Below are positions 1 to 12,138 of a stretch of DNA of 64,000 bases, in pieces. The translations under genes were made by a program, and so were the position numbers. The notes under the pieces are model-generated. The model saw only the letters and a program-made list of their open reading frames with translations, did no database searches and was not told the DNA's origin. Position 1 is the first letter of the stretch, and each line of letters opens with the position of its first letter. Source of the stretch: Ziziphus jujuba (Eukaryota > Streptophyta > Magnoliopsida > Rosales > Rhamnaceae); NCBI RefSeq assembly GCF_031755915.1, contig NC_083379.1, forward strand, positions 41,982,001 through 42,046,000, read 5' to 3'.

Positions 1-186
1 GATTTCACTGATCCTGTAGTTCTATCTGCTGTATGTTGCTTATTCTGATATATTATTACTCCAGATCAGTTTGTGCTTTAAACTGCCTGGTTCTATCCAT
101 ATTCTACCTTCTTTTCTTTTTTTTCTTTTTTTTTCCCCCCCCTCCTTGATCAATAAAATATAATTCCTCTTGGCTTCTCTTTATAG

Positions 187-715
187 GACAGAGGAGGCTG
201 CACGGTTGAGGATTTCTGTAACCACATACACAGGAGTTTAGTGAAGGATGTCAAGTACGTGCTAGTGTGGGGTACAAGTGCTCGGCACTACCCTCAGCAT
301 TGTGGCCTTGGTCATCTTCTTCATGATGAGGATGTGGTTCAGGTTGTTAAGAAAAAGGTAAAAATTTAAATCTCCCTTTTTTAAGAAAAGAAAAGAAGAA
401 AATGTAAAGGAAGTTGTACATGAAAAGTCTGCATAGCTGCTGTTTCATCATCATTTCATAAATGATTCTTTCTAGATCTTTTTAACAGTGGAAAGAATTC
501 CAGGTCTTATGATCGTTTCAATTCCAGATTTTTTGGATTTCTGGTTGTACTTTCCTTCCAACCAATTTGAAGGTGTATTTTTTCATAAACGTCTAAATGT
601 ATTTGTTTTGCATTTCCAGGAAAGGGAAGAGGGAGGAAGGGGTCGATTCAAGTCTCATTCAAATGCTCCTGCTCGAATATCTGACAGAGAGAAGAAGGCT
701 CCATTGAAGACATAA
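187..715 (+). CDS. Developmentally regulated GTP-binding protein (DRG), C-terminal end only
   Basis: This is the last part of a DRG-family GTPase, a translation-factor-class Obg-related G protein that acts in the cytoplasm with a DFRP partner and associates with ribosomes. Two exons are visible, 187-357 and 620-715, joined by a GT-AG intron; bases 1-186 are the end of an earlier intron with a pyrimidine tract and AG. The first exon encodes the end of the TGS domain, with [31 protein letters not shown] and [11 protein letters not shown]. The second gives a basic tail with [13 protein letters not shown] and ends APLKT. That tail is what I remember of the plant DRG1/DRG2 pair rather than the DRG3 type; plant DRG numbering is inconsistent, so no symbol is given. 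The G1-G5 motifs lie upstream of the window. Confidence 0.9.
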
Positions 716-1422
716 TATTATTAACAGGCTTTACCATGCAAACACAAGCTTAAAATTAACAGGCTTTACCATGCAAACACAAGCTTAAAATTTGAAGCTG
801 CATTGAGGATTGATCCATTAGGGAATAGTATAGAATATCGATTTGGTTTAGTTCCCTTCCCACTTCAATCAGCCTGAGAGAAAGGTAGAATTCTCGTGTC
901 CAATTGTTGTAATCTCTAGTATTTATTTACGGGGAGTCATTTGAACTTTGAGATGTAGCCTACTGCAATCTCTGGTTTTGCGAAGAGGACAGATTAAATA
1001 ATATAAATGTATTTCATATTTGTTTATTCTTCCTTTGGGAATTTTTCTGAACTTGCTTTAGAGTCGAGATTGATGTTCTAAAACCACTCGGTTCTGCTTT
1101 TTGTTCTGGAAATTCCAATATACCGTATTAATTAGTAATGATGCTTTATATGATGCTCTGGTACAGGATAAAAAATATATCTGCTGAAGATTGGTAAGGA
1201 ACTTTGATACACCCTAAAGACCTCCTACTTCTGTCTGGAGGCTCTCTCAACTTTCCAAATGATAGCAAGATGTGATTTTTATATACAAATAGAATGAAAA
1301 AATAAATTTATAATTTGCTTTCATAAAATAATACGATGTTTACAGAGACAAGCATGCCCTTTTCTCATCGTCCCATTGAAGGTGAAGCAAGTGAAATAAT
1401 CCACCTTCATTTATCTCTGCCT
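716..1422. other. Convergent intergenic space between DRG and PPR genes
   Basis: Holds the 3' UTRs of two genes transcribed toward each other. AT-rich stretches around 990-1020 (AATAATATAAATG) and 1290-1330 could serve as polyadenylation regions for the two strands. Nothing coding was seen. Confidence 0.6.
721..790. repeat. Tandem duplication, 2 x 35 bp, in the DRG 3' UTR
   Basis: The unit starting TTAACAGGCTTTACCATGCA occurs twice in a row, at 721-755 and 756-790, a few bases after the DRG stop codon. The copies look identical, which points to a recent event. Confidence 0.9.
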
Positions 1423-3234
1423 CTAAATCCAGCTACGTCCAGGGGATTTTCTTATACCTCTTTCACTCATCATCTTCCTCACTCTTTTAGCATCATCCCA
1501 TTTATTCATTTCTGCATATATGCTTGCTAAAAGCACGTAATTCCCTGTATTCTCAGGCTCTATCTTAAAAAGATGCATAGCTGCAATTTCACCCAATTCA
1601 GCATTACCGTGAACCTTACAAGCTGCCAATAAAGAACCCCATAACTTGGCATCAGCAGCATCCTCATTTTCCATTATAAGATTGTATGCTTTTTCAACTA
1701 GCCCTGCCCTTCCAAGAAGGTCAACCATGCAAGCATAATGCTCATTTAGCGGTTCAATTCCGAAAACATGAATCATTAGCTCAAAATATCGGCACCCTTC
1801 CTCAATCATTCCAGCATGGCTACATGCATTGAGGACGCCAATGAATGTAACCTGGTTGGGGGCTATTTCTTCTCTATGCATCTTTGAGAAAAGTTCCAGT
1901 GCCTCCTTTGCCTTTCCATGATCAGCAAGAGCTATTATCAATGTTGTATAAGATATGACATCTCTGTAACTCATTCTGTCAAATTCTTTTCTTGCTTGGT
2001 CTAAGTTACCACATGTTGAATGCATGTGGATTAGAGCATTGGATACAACAAGTGTTCGTTCTGAAAAAGTAGTATGTAGCAAATGAGAAAAAGACGCTGA
2101 TAAGATTTTAAAACATGGAAACATAATAGGACCAACATACAGAACAGAGAAACACCATAAGAACATATACTAAAAGAAATCACCACAGCAACCTTCATCC
2201 ACATGCTTTGCTAATTTGGTTGCCATTTCAACATCCCCGAGTTGTATACAAGCTGAGAGAGCTCCCACTATTGCCACCTCATTGACTGCTATGTTTTCTT
2301 TCCTCATTTTCTCGTAAGTTTCAATGGCTTCTTTTGCATACCCATTTTGGGCATAGCAAACCACCATTGCTGCCCAACATGATGCATCATGCTCTGGTAC
2401 TTCATCAAAAACCATCCGGGCCTCTTCCACATTCCCACATTTCCCATAGCCTGCGATCATGGCAACACATAAAACCGAGTTTTTTTCTGTCATTAATTCA
2501 TATAATTCTTTTGCCGCTTTCATGTCACCCTTATTTGCGTACCCAGCAACCATGGTGGTCCAAGAAATTGCATTTCTCGTCCCCATGTTGTCAAACAACC
2601 ACCTAGCATCATCCATCATACCCATCTTGGTATACCCATAAATCATGGCCGTCCAAACAACCACGTCTTTATCAACCATCCCATCAAAGACATCTCTCGC
2701 GTCTCTCACACATCCGCATTTTGCATACATATCAAGAAGCGCAGTCTGCACAACTTTATTTCCCAACAAACCTGATTTTACAACTGTTACGTTGACTTGT
2801 CTTCCTTCAAGGATCGCTGGTATGCGAGCACAGGCGTTGAGCACCGAAGAAAAGGTAAACCCAGATGGTGAAATGCCTTCCCGGTGCATCTTAGCATATA
2901 AACTGATGGACTGTCTGAAACGTCCGTGGAGAACATGGGAGCGTACAAGGGAGGTCCAAAGGAACTCGTTTCTGCGGTCGCGAATTTGATCGAACAGGTT
3001 TCGGGCATAGCAGAGATTGTCATCAGGGAATTGCACTAATCGTCTGAGCAACCGAGCCAAGAGATGATCATAGTGTAGGGAATTTGTTGAGGTTTTGAGT
3101 AAGAGAGAATGGGTTTGTTTCAGTTGGCCAATAGACTTGCTGATGTGGAGGTAGTGGTTGATGGCATCTGGCTGTCTGTAATGTGGATTCGGTTTGGATG
3201 ATGAGGATAGAAATTTGGTTGACATGAATTTCAT
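1423..3234 (-). CDS. Pentatricopeptide repeat protein, PLS class with E-type C-terminus
   Basis: PPR proteins bind organellar RNA one base per repeat; PLS-E members usually help C-to-U editing or processing in chloroplasts or mitochondria. I infer two exons, 2184-3234 and 1423-2060, because the long frame breaks after HVDEGCC and resumes at ERTLVVSNALIH. Removing an intron with donor G/GTGATT and acceptor TTTTTCAG joins them in frame as 562 residues. The first ~20 residues (Ser/Lys rich) could be a transit peptide. Repeats include LLDMYAKCG, VVWTAMIYGYTKMG, ISWTTMVAGYANKG and CWAAMVVCYAQNG. The C-terminal E region contains LLAACKVHGNAELGE and NYVLLASIYAEMNKW, and the protein ends SPGRSWI without a DYW deaminase domain. 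It resembles At5g37570-like PPRs from memory. The target RNA cannot be read from sequence. Confidence 0.85.
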
Positions 3235-4169
3235 TCATTTTTTATTTAGAAACGAAGAAAGAAAGACACCAAAATGAACATGGTACTAATTAAAATATAT
3301 TAACCCTCTTGATAAACCCAAGCCAACCCAAGAAAGACAAAGAATTATTTGCATGTACATCATACCTCTCTGGGTCTCTGTCTCTGTCTCTGTCTCTGTC
3401 TCTGTTATGCTAATATAAGGATCAAGGAAGGTTCAATAAAATGGGTGGGATGTGGGGCATAGCTTTACTTTATAGTGGTCAGGTAAAGCTGCTTTTTCAT
3501 TTTATTTTATTTTTGCCTCGAGAGGTAGTTCCTAATCCTATCAAGTAATTAAAAGGCAATTTTTGAGCCTGCAAATATTAGCAAATAAAAAGCACGTCAT
3601 TCACAGCTGGTAAGAAACTTAGCAGACTCCTACTTGAATATAAGTTTAGGCCTTGTTGCTTGCAAGTTGTAGCTTGTCATTTTGTGAGGTTCAAACAAGA
3701 TAATTCATTTAGTTGTATATAGGGAGAAGAAGATAGAAATTCATACAATCTTTGACTTAGTTGTCGCCGCCACTATACTGTAGTTTCAGATATATATATA
3801 TATATATATATACGGTGAGGATAGTCCGCGTATAAAAGCTTTCTCTCTCTCTATATATATATGTATATATATATTAAAATTAAAATTAAAAAAAACCGAA
3901 ACATGGTCCTCCTACGCTATACCAAACCTTGAGGACATCGCGCACATTGTAACCCGACTATCTCAATAAAATTCTTGTTCATGCAGTTCACAGATTCTTT
4001 CTGGCTACAACATGAATCATAAAACCCAAAATGATGACTCAATATTAATTTTACGCAATAACCATTATGGTAAACTCCAACAAACTCTCCAACCCTTTTC
4101 ATTTTCGAGTCCATCTGATCATTTGGAATCAACATATCTTGTGATAATCGGATGTGAAGTTTGTTTTTG
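3235..4169. other. Intergenic, microsatellite-rich
   Basis: Lies between the divergent PPR (-) and RING-H2 (+) genes, so it should hold both promoters. It contains five TCTCTG units at 3375-3404, an (AT)n run near 3790-3813, and CT/AT tracts at 3841-3875. No coding sequence was recognised. Confidence 0.6.
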
Positions 4170-4182
4170 TATATATATAAAA
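4170..4182 (+). promoter_or_regulatory. Candidate TATA box of the RING-H2 gene
   Basis: TATATATAAAA lies about 60-70 bases before the chosen start codon, a plausible distance for a short leader. The surrounding sequence is rich in TA repeats, so this may be coincidence. Confidence 0.35.
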
Positions 4183-4204
4183 CCTCAAATTCCTTGATTT
4201 GGAC

Positions 4205-4229
4205 ATATATATATATATATATATATATG
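4205..4229. repeat. (TA)n microsatellite just upstream of the RING-H2 start codon
   Basis: About 12 TA units end some 12 bases before the ATG used here. An upstream in-frame ATG at 4199 would read through the repeat as IYIYIYIY, so the repeat is more likely leader than coding. Confidence 0.85.
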
Positions 4230-4240
4230 AGAAAGAAATC

Positions 4241-4774
4241 ATGCCCCCTATGGATTTATTCTCTGGCATTGTGGTAATTGGTGTATTGATCATTGCAGTA
4301 GCAATATACATATTTTGCATAATTGCTTGGTATGCTTATCGTCAGCACGTCTTGTCTGTTGGTGAAGGAAATGGTAATCTAGAGGAAGCCAAGATGGAAA
4401 AATACTTTCCTTCCATGAGGTGGAAGCCATTCTTGAACACATTCAATATTCTAAAGAAAGAAAATGGTAATGGAAATTATGCTGATGATGATCTAGAAGA
4501 AAACAGTGGCGGATCAACTGTTTGTGTAGTGTGCCTGAGAGTATTTGAAGATGGAGAGTTGGTGAGACAGTTTCCACAATGCCACCACACATTCCATGCA
4601 GATTGCATTGATAAGTGGCTCTATTCTCATTCTGAATGTTGCCCCCTCTGCAGATGTCCTGTCAATCCACAGGCTTCTTATTCGCGTTGTGGGGGTGAAA
4701 CGACACCGGGAAATAATTCCCACGAGGTATCTGTAGATATTGGTACCTCAACCAGAGCCATCTCAACCTCTTAA
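4241..4774 (+). CDS. RING-H2 finger protein, ATL-like E3 ubiquitin ligase
   Basis: Small membrane-anchored E3 ligase of 177 residues in one exon, as usual for ATL proteins. A hydrophobic segment at about residues 8-31 (GIVVIGVLIIAVAIYIF) should anchor it in a membrane. The RING-H2 finger lies at 95-137, with zinc ligands C95, C98, C114, H116, H119, C122, C134 and C137, and the conserved Trp of DKWL. The gap between the sixth and seventh ligands is 11 residues, one more than my memory of the ATL consensus, because of a doubled Cys (SECCPLC). The classical GLD motif before the RING is not evident. The start at MPPMDLF is preferred over an ATG 14 codons upstream that reads through a microsatellite. 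The substrate is unknown. Confidence 0.85.
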   Translation: MPPMDLFSGIVVIGVLIIAVAIYIFCIIAWYAYRQHVLSVGEGNGNLEEAKMEKYFPSMRWKPFLNTFNILKKENGNGNYADDDLEENSGGSTVCVVCLRVFEDGELVRQFPQCHHTFHADCIDKWLYSHSECCPLCRCPVNPQASYSRCGGETTPGNNSHEVSVDIGTSTRAISTS

Positions 4775-7700
4775 CCCCTTCAGATTATCTAAATGCTTTC
4801 GGAACTACTACTACTACTACTACAACAAAGTGTTCATCTTCATGTTTCAGATTTCTTTAATTTATTTCTCTTTCATTTTGTTTTCCATGGATTAGTCAAA
4901 TAGAGATGTTAATTTTAACTCTGTAAATTCACAGATCAAACAAGAATGTGCTATTTAATATGCTTCAACACACATCAGCATATGCGTTCATCTTCATGTT
5001 GAACAAGCAAAGGCAACTAGAAAAATTCATGTCTCTTTGGTTTTGTTTTCCTAACAAAATTACAGACGTTCTATGATTAACTTATCTCTAGTTCGTCCAA
5101 AATTCTTTACAATGTTTAGTTGAACAGTTCTAGATTTATTAATTTGCTGCTAATTCATTAAGTAAAAAATACTGATCAAATGCATAATAGGATAAACTAA
5201 TGCTTAGGATCAACAATGAGCATTACAAATATGCTTGATCTTGGCAAAAACGCCTAGAGTGGTAGTGAAAAAAACAAAATAAAGAAAAGAAGAAAACAAT
5301 TTTTTATAACTAAACCAGCAAGATGTTGTTCATAAATACAACCCTGCTTTGCTTCCAGGTACGTGCCTTTGGACATATTGATATGCATTCCTTGAAATCA
5401 GTACTCTTCATATATATCGACTACATGTACATGGCCTGCCGGATATCTTGGGCTTGTACTAGTAGACACTTTTTTTTTTTTTTTTTTTTTGGGGGGGATA
5501 TTTTGGTAGGCAATTTGGGCTGAAATACCCATATGGGACTCCTCTCTCTGTTTTATTTCAAACACGTTCCATTTAATAGTAATCCCTAATAGAAAACGCT
5601 CTTAACTTAGCTTAGAAGAAACTGTTTGATTCACCAAAAGGTTATTAATTATACATTCAAAGCAGCCAAAAATATTTTCCAAATTACCATTTCTTAAATT
5701 TTGTGTTGAAGATCAAGCAATGAAAGCAAGTAATAAGTTTTTTTTGCTTTTGTCCCACATTGAAATTGCTGCATCACAGCCAAATGAAAGCTGTGCCCTT
5801 CACATCATATTGCGGCCTGGTTTAGTATTAAAGTCTGCGTAAAAATGTAAATCATTGTCAAACAGAAGATGGGTCTCGTCTTGAATCAATTTTTCTCCTC
5901 ACTTTGGTACTATTAGCAATGGATTAAGGTTTAGCAGCTGACAGTAGATTTGACTACACATACTGTTGGCTTTTACAGTCTCATGCCTGAAAATCAGTTC
6001 CAGAACTACACTATCCACGCAACTGCGACTCATTCCTAATTGCTTTTATGTCTGTTTTTTAGAATATACAGAAGCATGATATAGAAACCACTAACATAGA
6101 TTAGCAATTAAAGAAAAAGAGCAAATTCCATACACATGTTGAGTGAATAATATCCTAAATTTCCCCAAATATTTAAGGCAGGAGTAGTATTATTACCTCT
6201 ACTAGTGGTTCGTTTTCAACATTCAAAGCTCACTAGTTGTTGTCTCAATCAAGTAGCTAAGAAAGGACAACATGATATATATATATATGAAATCGATTGA
6301 CATTCAAGCAGTTTCAGTACGTTGCTTTCATTTTACAATATTACAAATTTATTTCAACTTCAACTATAAATGTTAGGTCCACACTATTCTAATGGCTCTG
6401 CTTCGTTTGAACTATTATATATACTGTTTAATTTGGTTAGATATATTGGTTTGAAATGGAATCCAAACTTTAAGTTTGACAATGAATTCCATGATTTGAT
6501 TACCTAAAAAGACCAAATTAGTACTACAACATACGAAATCTACCTTTCAAATTCACCACCACAACAAACAAAAAAGGGGTTAATTCAAAGAACCAAATTT
6601 CTTCAAGAAAACTCAAAAAAGATGAAATTTTACATACTCGTTTTGGTTTTGAAAATCCAAGAGCCAGATAAGTCTTAAGTATGAAATGATAATGACATTA
6701 GATTCCAAGGCTATGTGTTTTTTCCAAGGCAGACAGATATAGGTACACCATTGGTGAAATTGGCTTGAGATTACAATGTCACATACAACAAGCACAAGGT
6801 GTACATGTGCGGAAAAGGGCCAAAGGGTGTGGGGGCACAACCACCAATTCATTAGCCACCACAAATAATGATCTCCCTTTGAAATAAATTAATATGCTTT
6901 CCCCCACTATAGCTTCTCTTGTCAACGTTCATGAAAACTTACGATTCTATTAGATTCTTGTTAAAAGCCATAGTAGGCGTGACATAGCATTCTTTGGTGG
7001 CATTTTTATTTATTTATTTCCAAATAAGTGCACAAACTCTAAGCCAATTACTATCAATATCACAATCTCAAACTGAGTTGTTTTTTATTTTTTATTTTTA
7101 AATTCAATTCTCATAGAATGCCTCTGCTGAAAATTACTGGCTGACACTGTTTTTTTTTTACATTATCAATTGTAGGTGATTTAACTTTTGTCAGATCCCA
7201 TGAAAAAACTTAAAATTGCTTCATCATTGGGGTGAGTGAATCAAAACTTTCTTTGCATGAAAATATGAAGCTGTCATTGTCTTTTCTTGTCAAAGATGAA
7301 AAGAAAGAGGGAAGCACTTCATGCACATTATAGCTAGGAAATTAAAACACTCCATAATTAAACTAATGACCAAACTATAGTCACAAAGTAGTATGTAAAT
7401 CCCACATAGCTATTCCATCATAGAATCAAAAATAGTCCTGAAAACACTAAAACCATTTATCAACAATTCAATTTGGTTTGCTACTTCTAGTTTAGTCATA
7501 AAGGTACAAAGTTTAAAATCTCTATCACTCTCATGTAACATTGCCCAGTACCTAAATTTGTAGTTTCTAAGACCCCAGAACCCCAAACCACCGCCCAAAG
7601 AAAAAAGAGTGCAAGAAGGGAAAAAAGGCAAGCTCTCTTTAATTGGTTACCTAGAACAGTAAAAAGATTCATAGAGTATCACATGTGCCTTTATTTCATA

Positions 7701-8182
7701 TTTATCCATTTTACATATTTCTCTCTCTCTCTTCTTTTCCCCCTCATTCCAAACACAAAAAGAAAAGCTGCAACCTGTTCAAAACAGTTTCACAATAAGC
7801 AATCCTCTTGGGATCACCAAAAAAAATAAAAATATACTCTTACCACTTTCTCTTTTTTACACACCCACACACATTCACACACATACACATACAACAACAA
7901 TAACAACATCTTCTTTTCTTTTCTTTTACTAAAGCTGCCTTGTCTCCCTCTCTTTCTCTCAATTCCAAAATTAACCATCTCAAAAAGATGATTTCCCATT
8001 GGTGGTCCAGGGTGAGTTTAGTACTTTTATGAAGTAGTGGTGACGTATCACAAAGTAACGGAGCAGTACAGGTGTCAGAAGATAAGTGGTGGTGATCCTG
8101 TGCAAGGCAGTAAAGGGGGGCAAAGGTAATCAAAGAGAAGGGTGTTCGAATGAAAAAACAGAGAGAACGATATTTTGGTGTG

Positions 8183-8185
<3 letters not shown>

Positions 8186-8233
<48 letters not shown>
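8186..8233. repeat. (TG)24 microsatellite
   Basis: An uninterrupted TG run of 48 bases. It lies directly before a GC-richer block with G-box motifs. Confidence 0.95.
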
Positions 8234-8234
<1 letters not shown>

Positions 8235-8270
8235 CAGCGGATCTTATGGGGATCTGTGTAGGAGGAGCCA

Positions 8271-8333
8271 CACGTGTGCATGCGCGACAGCTCTCCGACA
8301 TGATGGCCCACCCCATCACGTGCGGTGTATAAA
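8271..8333 (+). promoter_or_regulatory. Promoter-like block: two G-boxes and a TATA box, no gene assigned
   Basis: CACGTG occurs at 8271-8276 (within palindromic CACACGTGTG) and at 8317-8322. An RY-like GCATGC follows the first, and TATAAA lies at 8328-8333 a few bases after the second. This is how a light- or ABA-responsive core promoter looks, but no convincing ORF follows on the plus strand. It might drive a non-coding RNA or be a relic. Confidence 0.35.
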
Positions 8334-10277
8334 GTCACTGTTCCCTGCCTTCCCAAATGTGTTACTACCACTTCTGTAGCACGCATGGCTACCTCTCATG
8401 CCTCTGTTTTCTTGGTCTCACGACACTATGGGCCCACTTTCTTCCTTCATTCTTTTTTTTTTTTTTTTTGGTTTTCTTATTTTTTTCTTTTTACTTTTTC
8501 CTCCTCTTCTTTTCAAGTTGTGGAAATATTCTCTAGTTTGAACTTAAAAGGCAAAGGAAAATTTCACTCAATTTAATTGAAAAATAGCATAAATGTAAAT
8601 GTTATTCTTTGTTCAACTTTCTTTTAATAAAAAAATTACTTCTTTTTTATTTGGTTTCGTGTCCTGTTGGAAGACTATAAATATTTCTTGATTTTTATTA
8701 TTTTTAAGAGGACAATTTGGAAAATAATGATCATATATTTATTGTTCAATTTTGATATCAAGCTGTGTATAGAATTTCTACCTCTAAATTAACATATGAT
8801 GTTTTTATCTTTTCAATATGTTGAGACAGTCTTTACTGGAACAGTTAGCTTTTCTCATAAAATGATTGTAAGTTGGAATGCTCACATCCAATATACATAT
8901 ATTTATATATGTTAAGATATGATTATTTATTATTTTTACTATGTAGTTTAAATAAGAAAAAAAAGTTAAATTACATGGATACTTTGCTCTTTCCCACTTC
9001 AATTTAAAAAAAAAAAAAAAAAAGGAAAAAGGAAAAATAGCTTTTTAAAATCCATGCATGTAGAAAAAACAAACTTAACAAACCAAAATCTCTTAGATTT
9101 TATGAGTTGCTATGGCTGGCTATTTTGCCCCTCAAATTATTGAGAAAAATATAATCATTTGGCAAAAACTTGTGGATAAACACGCATAAACCAAAATCTG
9201 AGGCTCAGGTCCATTATCTCTACACTCTATGGACAGACACACATAAAAATTAGTACAACGTGTGTGACCCAGCTTTGCACCCTGATAAATGGACATGGCC
9301 TTGCCAATGAGTCAATGACCAAACCATTTATGGTGTAGGCTCGAACCCCTAACGGGTCCTACTACGTAATAGCCACAACATATTTACAATAAATCCAACA
9401 CAAATTTCAAACTGCTCTTTTCTTTCTTTCTTCTCCTTTCAGCTATGTCAATGCCAGTGCTATCTGCGTGGTTGTTGAGTGACATGCCCAACCAAGGCTC
9501 GCCCACACAGTTACGTATTATAACTAAGCCTTCTTTGACAGCAACAACTCGTCTTTATTATTTGGAAACATATTCATTTTGGTTTTTGTAATTATAGTTA
9601 TAATATATGCTTTCAAATCGACCATATCCAGTTTCAATAGTTTCTTTCCAAGTATTATTATTCATAAGATTCCGGTAATTTGCTTCGTTTTTCAATTTCA
9701 ATCAAAATTAATATAAGTTGTAGTGGTTGAAAAAAGATTGAAAAAAGATTGTGAGTGTTTTTTGTTTGGGATATATATTTAAGATTATATATGTAATATA
9801 TCTACCAAATTGTCTGTTCTTAAATTAATTATGTTTTATATAGCAATTAAGGCACACACAAAATCTCCATTGAAATGACTTGTTTTAAAATAATGCTTAA
9901 AAGCATGAATATTATTTAAAAGAAAAGGACAATTCTGACAATTAAGATGCATGTTCCAAAGCTCACAGATGATATATAGAAACAAATTAACAGACACTGT
10001 AAGCAAATTTTAGCTAGACCTTTTTATCATATGGATTATTGATTGATGGTACAAATTAATGAGGCAGACCAAGCAAAAAGTTTGTGATTACGCGGGGAGG
10101 GTAATATAATTAGAGTGATGATTAGAGTTTTATTGTGAGATTAAAAGTGTCAACGGTAGCTATGGATTGGGTAGGTGGTCTCACACCCACTAGCCGTTGT
10201 ATTGGAAATCATGGTTGTCAACTTCTCCCACTTCACCAACCACATGGCAGTAGATGATATTCTTTTGCCCATAAAAC

Positions 10278-10370
10278 GATCCATTAATTTATTACTAAAA
10301 ATTAAATGATCCCATTAATTGGGGATCCATTAATTTATTACTAAGAATTAAATGATCCCATTAATTGGGG
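10278..10370. repeat. Tandem duplication, 2 x 46 bp
   Basis: The unit beginning GATCCATTAATTTATTACTA is repeated with a period of 46 bases and one visible substitution. Intergenic. Confidence 0.9.
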
Positions 10371-11182
10371 TTTTTGCATAGCAAATCTTAGATAAATCGA
10401 TCTTTATCAGTCTATTTGTTTGGTTGTTCAAATTTGTGTAAGAAAAACCCAATTGAAGAAAAAGTAGCGATTTTAAAGGCAATCATTTTTGGGGAGTGCA
10501 TGGCAATTTGGCCTTGACTAAGTTGCTTCTTAATATTAATATATTTTAATTTAAATATTCTGGTCCCATACAGTACTGTTTTAATTAATTTTTTGGATCT
10601 ATAGCCATTTTGAGCCTATAAACACTTTTGACCCTAGGTTAGCCTTTTCTTTTCCTACAGTCCAAGCTAACTTTAAAAATTGTTGGCTTAAATAATTTAG
10701 TTAGGAATATTGGTTATCATAATTTAATTACCATATCACACTGTTATGATTTAGTGGTCCTCTTAAGTCTTTGAAATGACTAATTCGTTTCTTCCAACAG
10801 TTTTAAACATAATAACAATAATAGTCAAATATGTATATTTATATGACTCACATCTAGCCGATGGTTGGTGTCAAGAATCCATGTGAAAAAATAATGATTT
10901 AAAGAACCGTTGTTGTTATTGTTGTTGTTATTTTTTGAACATTTAAAGAACAAATTTCTTCGTACTACCATCGAATCTAGATGCATACATATATATGTAT
11001 AGGCATTTTATAATGTGGTGTGGATATCCATATTAATACACGGATCTAAACATAAAAAAATAATTATCAATAATAGTTTTTTGAATTTATTGTTGATAAT
11101 AATTTTTGTTTTAAATTGTATCCATAAGTTTTTATTTTCTATTTTCAATTTTTATATGTATAGATATACAGATATAGCATTT

Positions 11183-11185
<3 letters not shown>

Positions 11186-11268
<83 letters not shown>
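11186..11268. repeat. Compound microsatellite (AT)18(AG)n
   Basis: An AT run at 11186-11221 passes directly into an AG run at 11222-11268. Likely highly polymorphic. Confidence 0.95.
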
Positions 11269-11271
<3 letters not shown>

Positions 11272-12107
11272 ACATCTAACACACTAAATATACCATGTGT
11301 ACATAGGCACACGAAATTAGGTTGTGCTGTATCCTATCATATTAACTTTGGTTACCAATATGTTAAATTAATCAAATAAACTTACTGTGTTGAGACGACA
11401 AATTCTACCTTTTTCAAATTAAAAGTTGCCAACAACAGAGGTTGTTTGCCTATGGTTTGGAGCTTGTAAAATTAGTGCTAGCTTATAAAAAAAGTAAAAT
11501 AAAATATAAATTATTAAAACAGAAAACTTAAAAAGTAAATTTCGGCAATTTTTTTTATGAACAAATAAATGAAAAAATTATTGATGAATTAATTATATAT
11601 GTACGTGCCTAGATAAGCTTTAAAATCGTCAAAATATTCAATATATAGGTTTGATTTGATTTCTGGATCTATCTAGATTAATAGTTTTATGAGTTGTCTA
11701 ATTTGTTCTTTCCTTGATCATATTCCCAACAACCAAATGATTAGAGCTTCCAAAATATTTTCCATGTGTTAATATATTTTAATTTAAAAAAAAGTTGTGA
11801 CTCCCTATAAAGTTGCGTTTCCTAATGACTTTTTCCTCTTACCGGTTGATATTTAAATTTTAGTTGAAGATATTTTTAAGTCTAAAATTGGTTTCAAAAC
11901 CCTACTGTTAAAGTTTTTCTCTTTTTGACATTTAGCATTTTGATCCAATAAAGTTTTTAAGTTCTAAGCTAGCACCAATCGTGGGGACCCTATGATCAAC
12001 AGCCATAAATTAAATTAAACTTCTGCAAAAATTAAGAAAAATGCAAAATTTAGGATGTTGTATAATTTATTTAAATTTTGGTCTCAAACTCAAAACAATG
12101 GTTTTTC

Positions 12108-12138
<31 letters not shown>

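Noticed and set aside
8075..8386. Several overlapping open frames of 60-159 codons on both strands
   Set aside because: They owe their length to the (TG)24 repeat and related CA-rich sequence; the translations are THTHTH or CVCVCV runs.
9320..9370. tRNA B-box-like GGGGTTCGAGCC on the minus strand
   Set aside because: No matching A-box or cloverleaf could be built; at best a decayed SINE head.
10150..10200. Inverted repeat CAACGG...CCGTTG with an inner GTGG/CCAC match
   Set aside because: The stem is too short and interrupted to call a hairpin RNA gene.
11015..11287. Plus-strand open frame of 90 codons
   Set aside because: Its second half is IYIYIY and RERERE from the AT and AG repeats; the rest has no recognisable motif.
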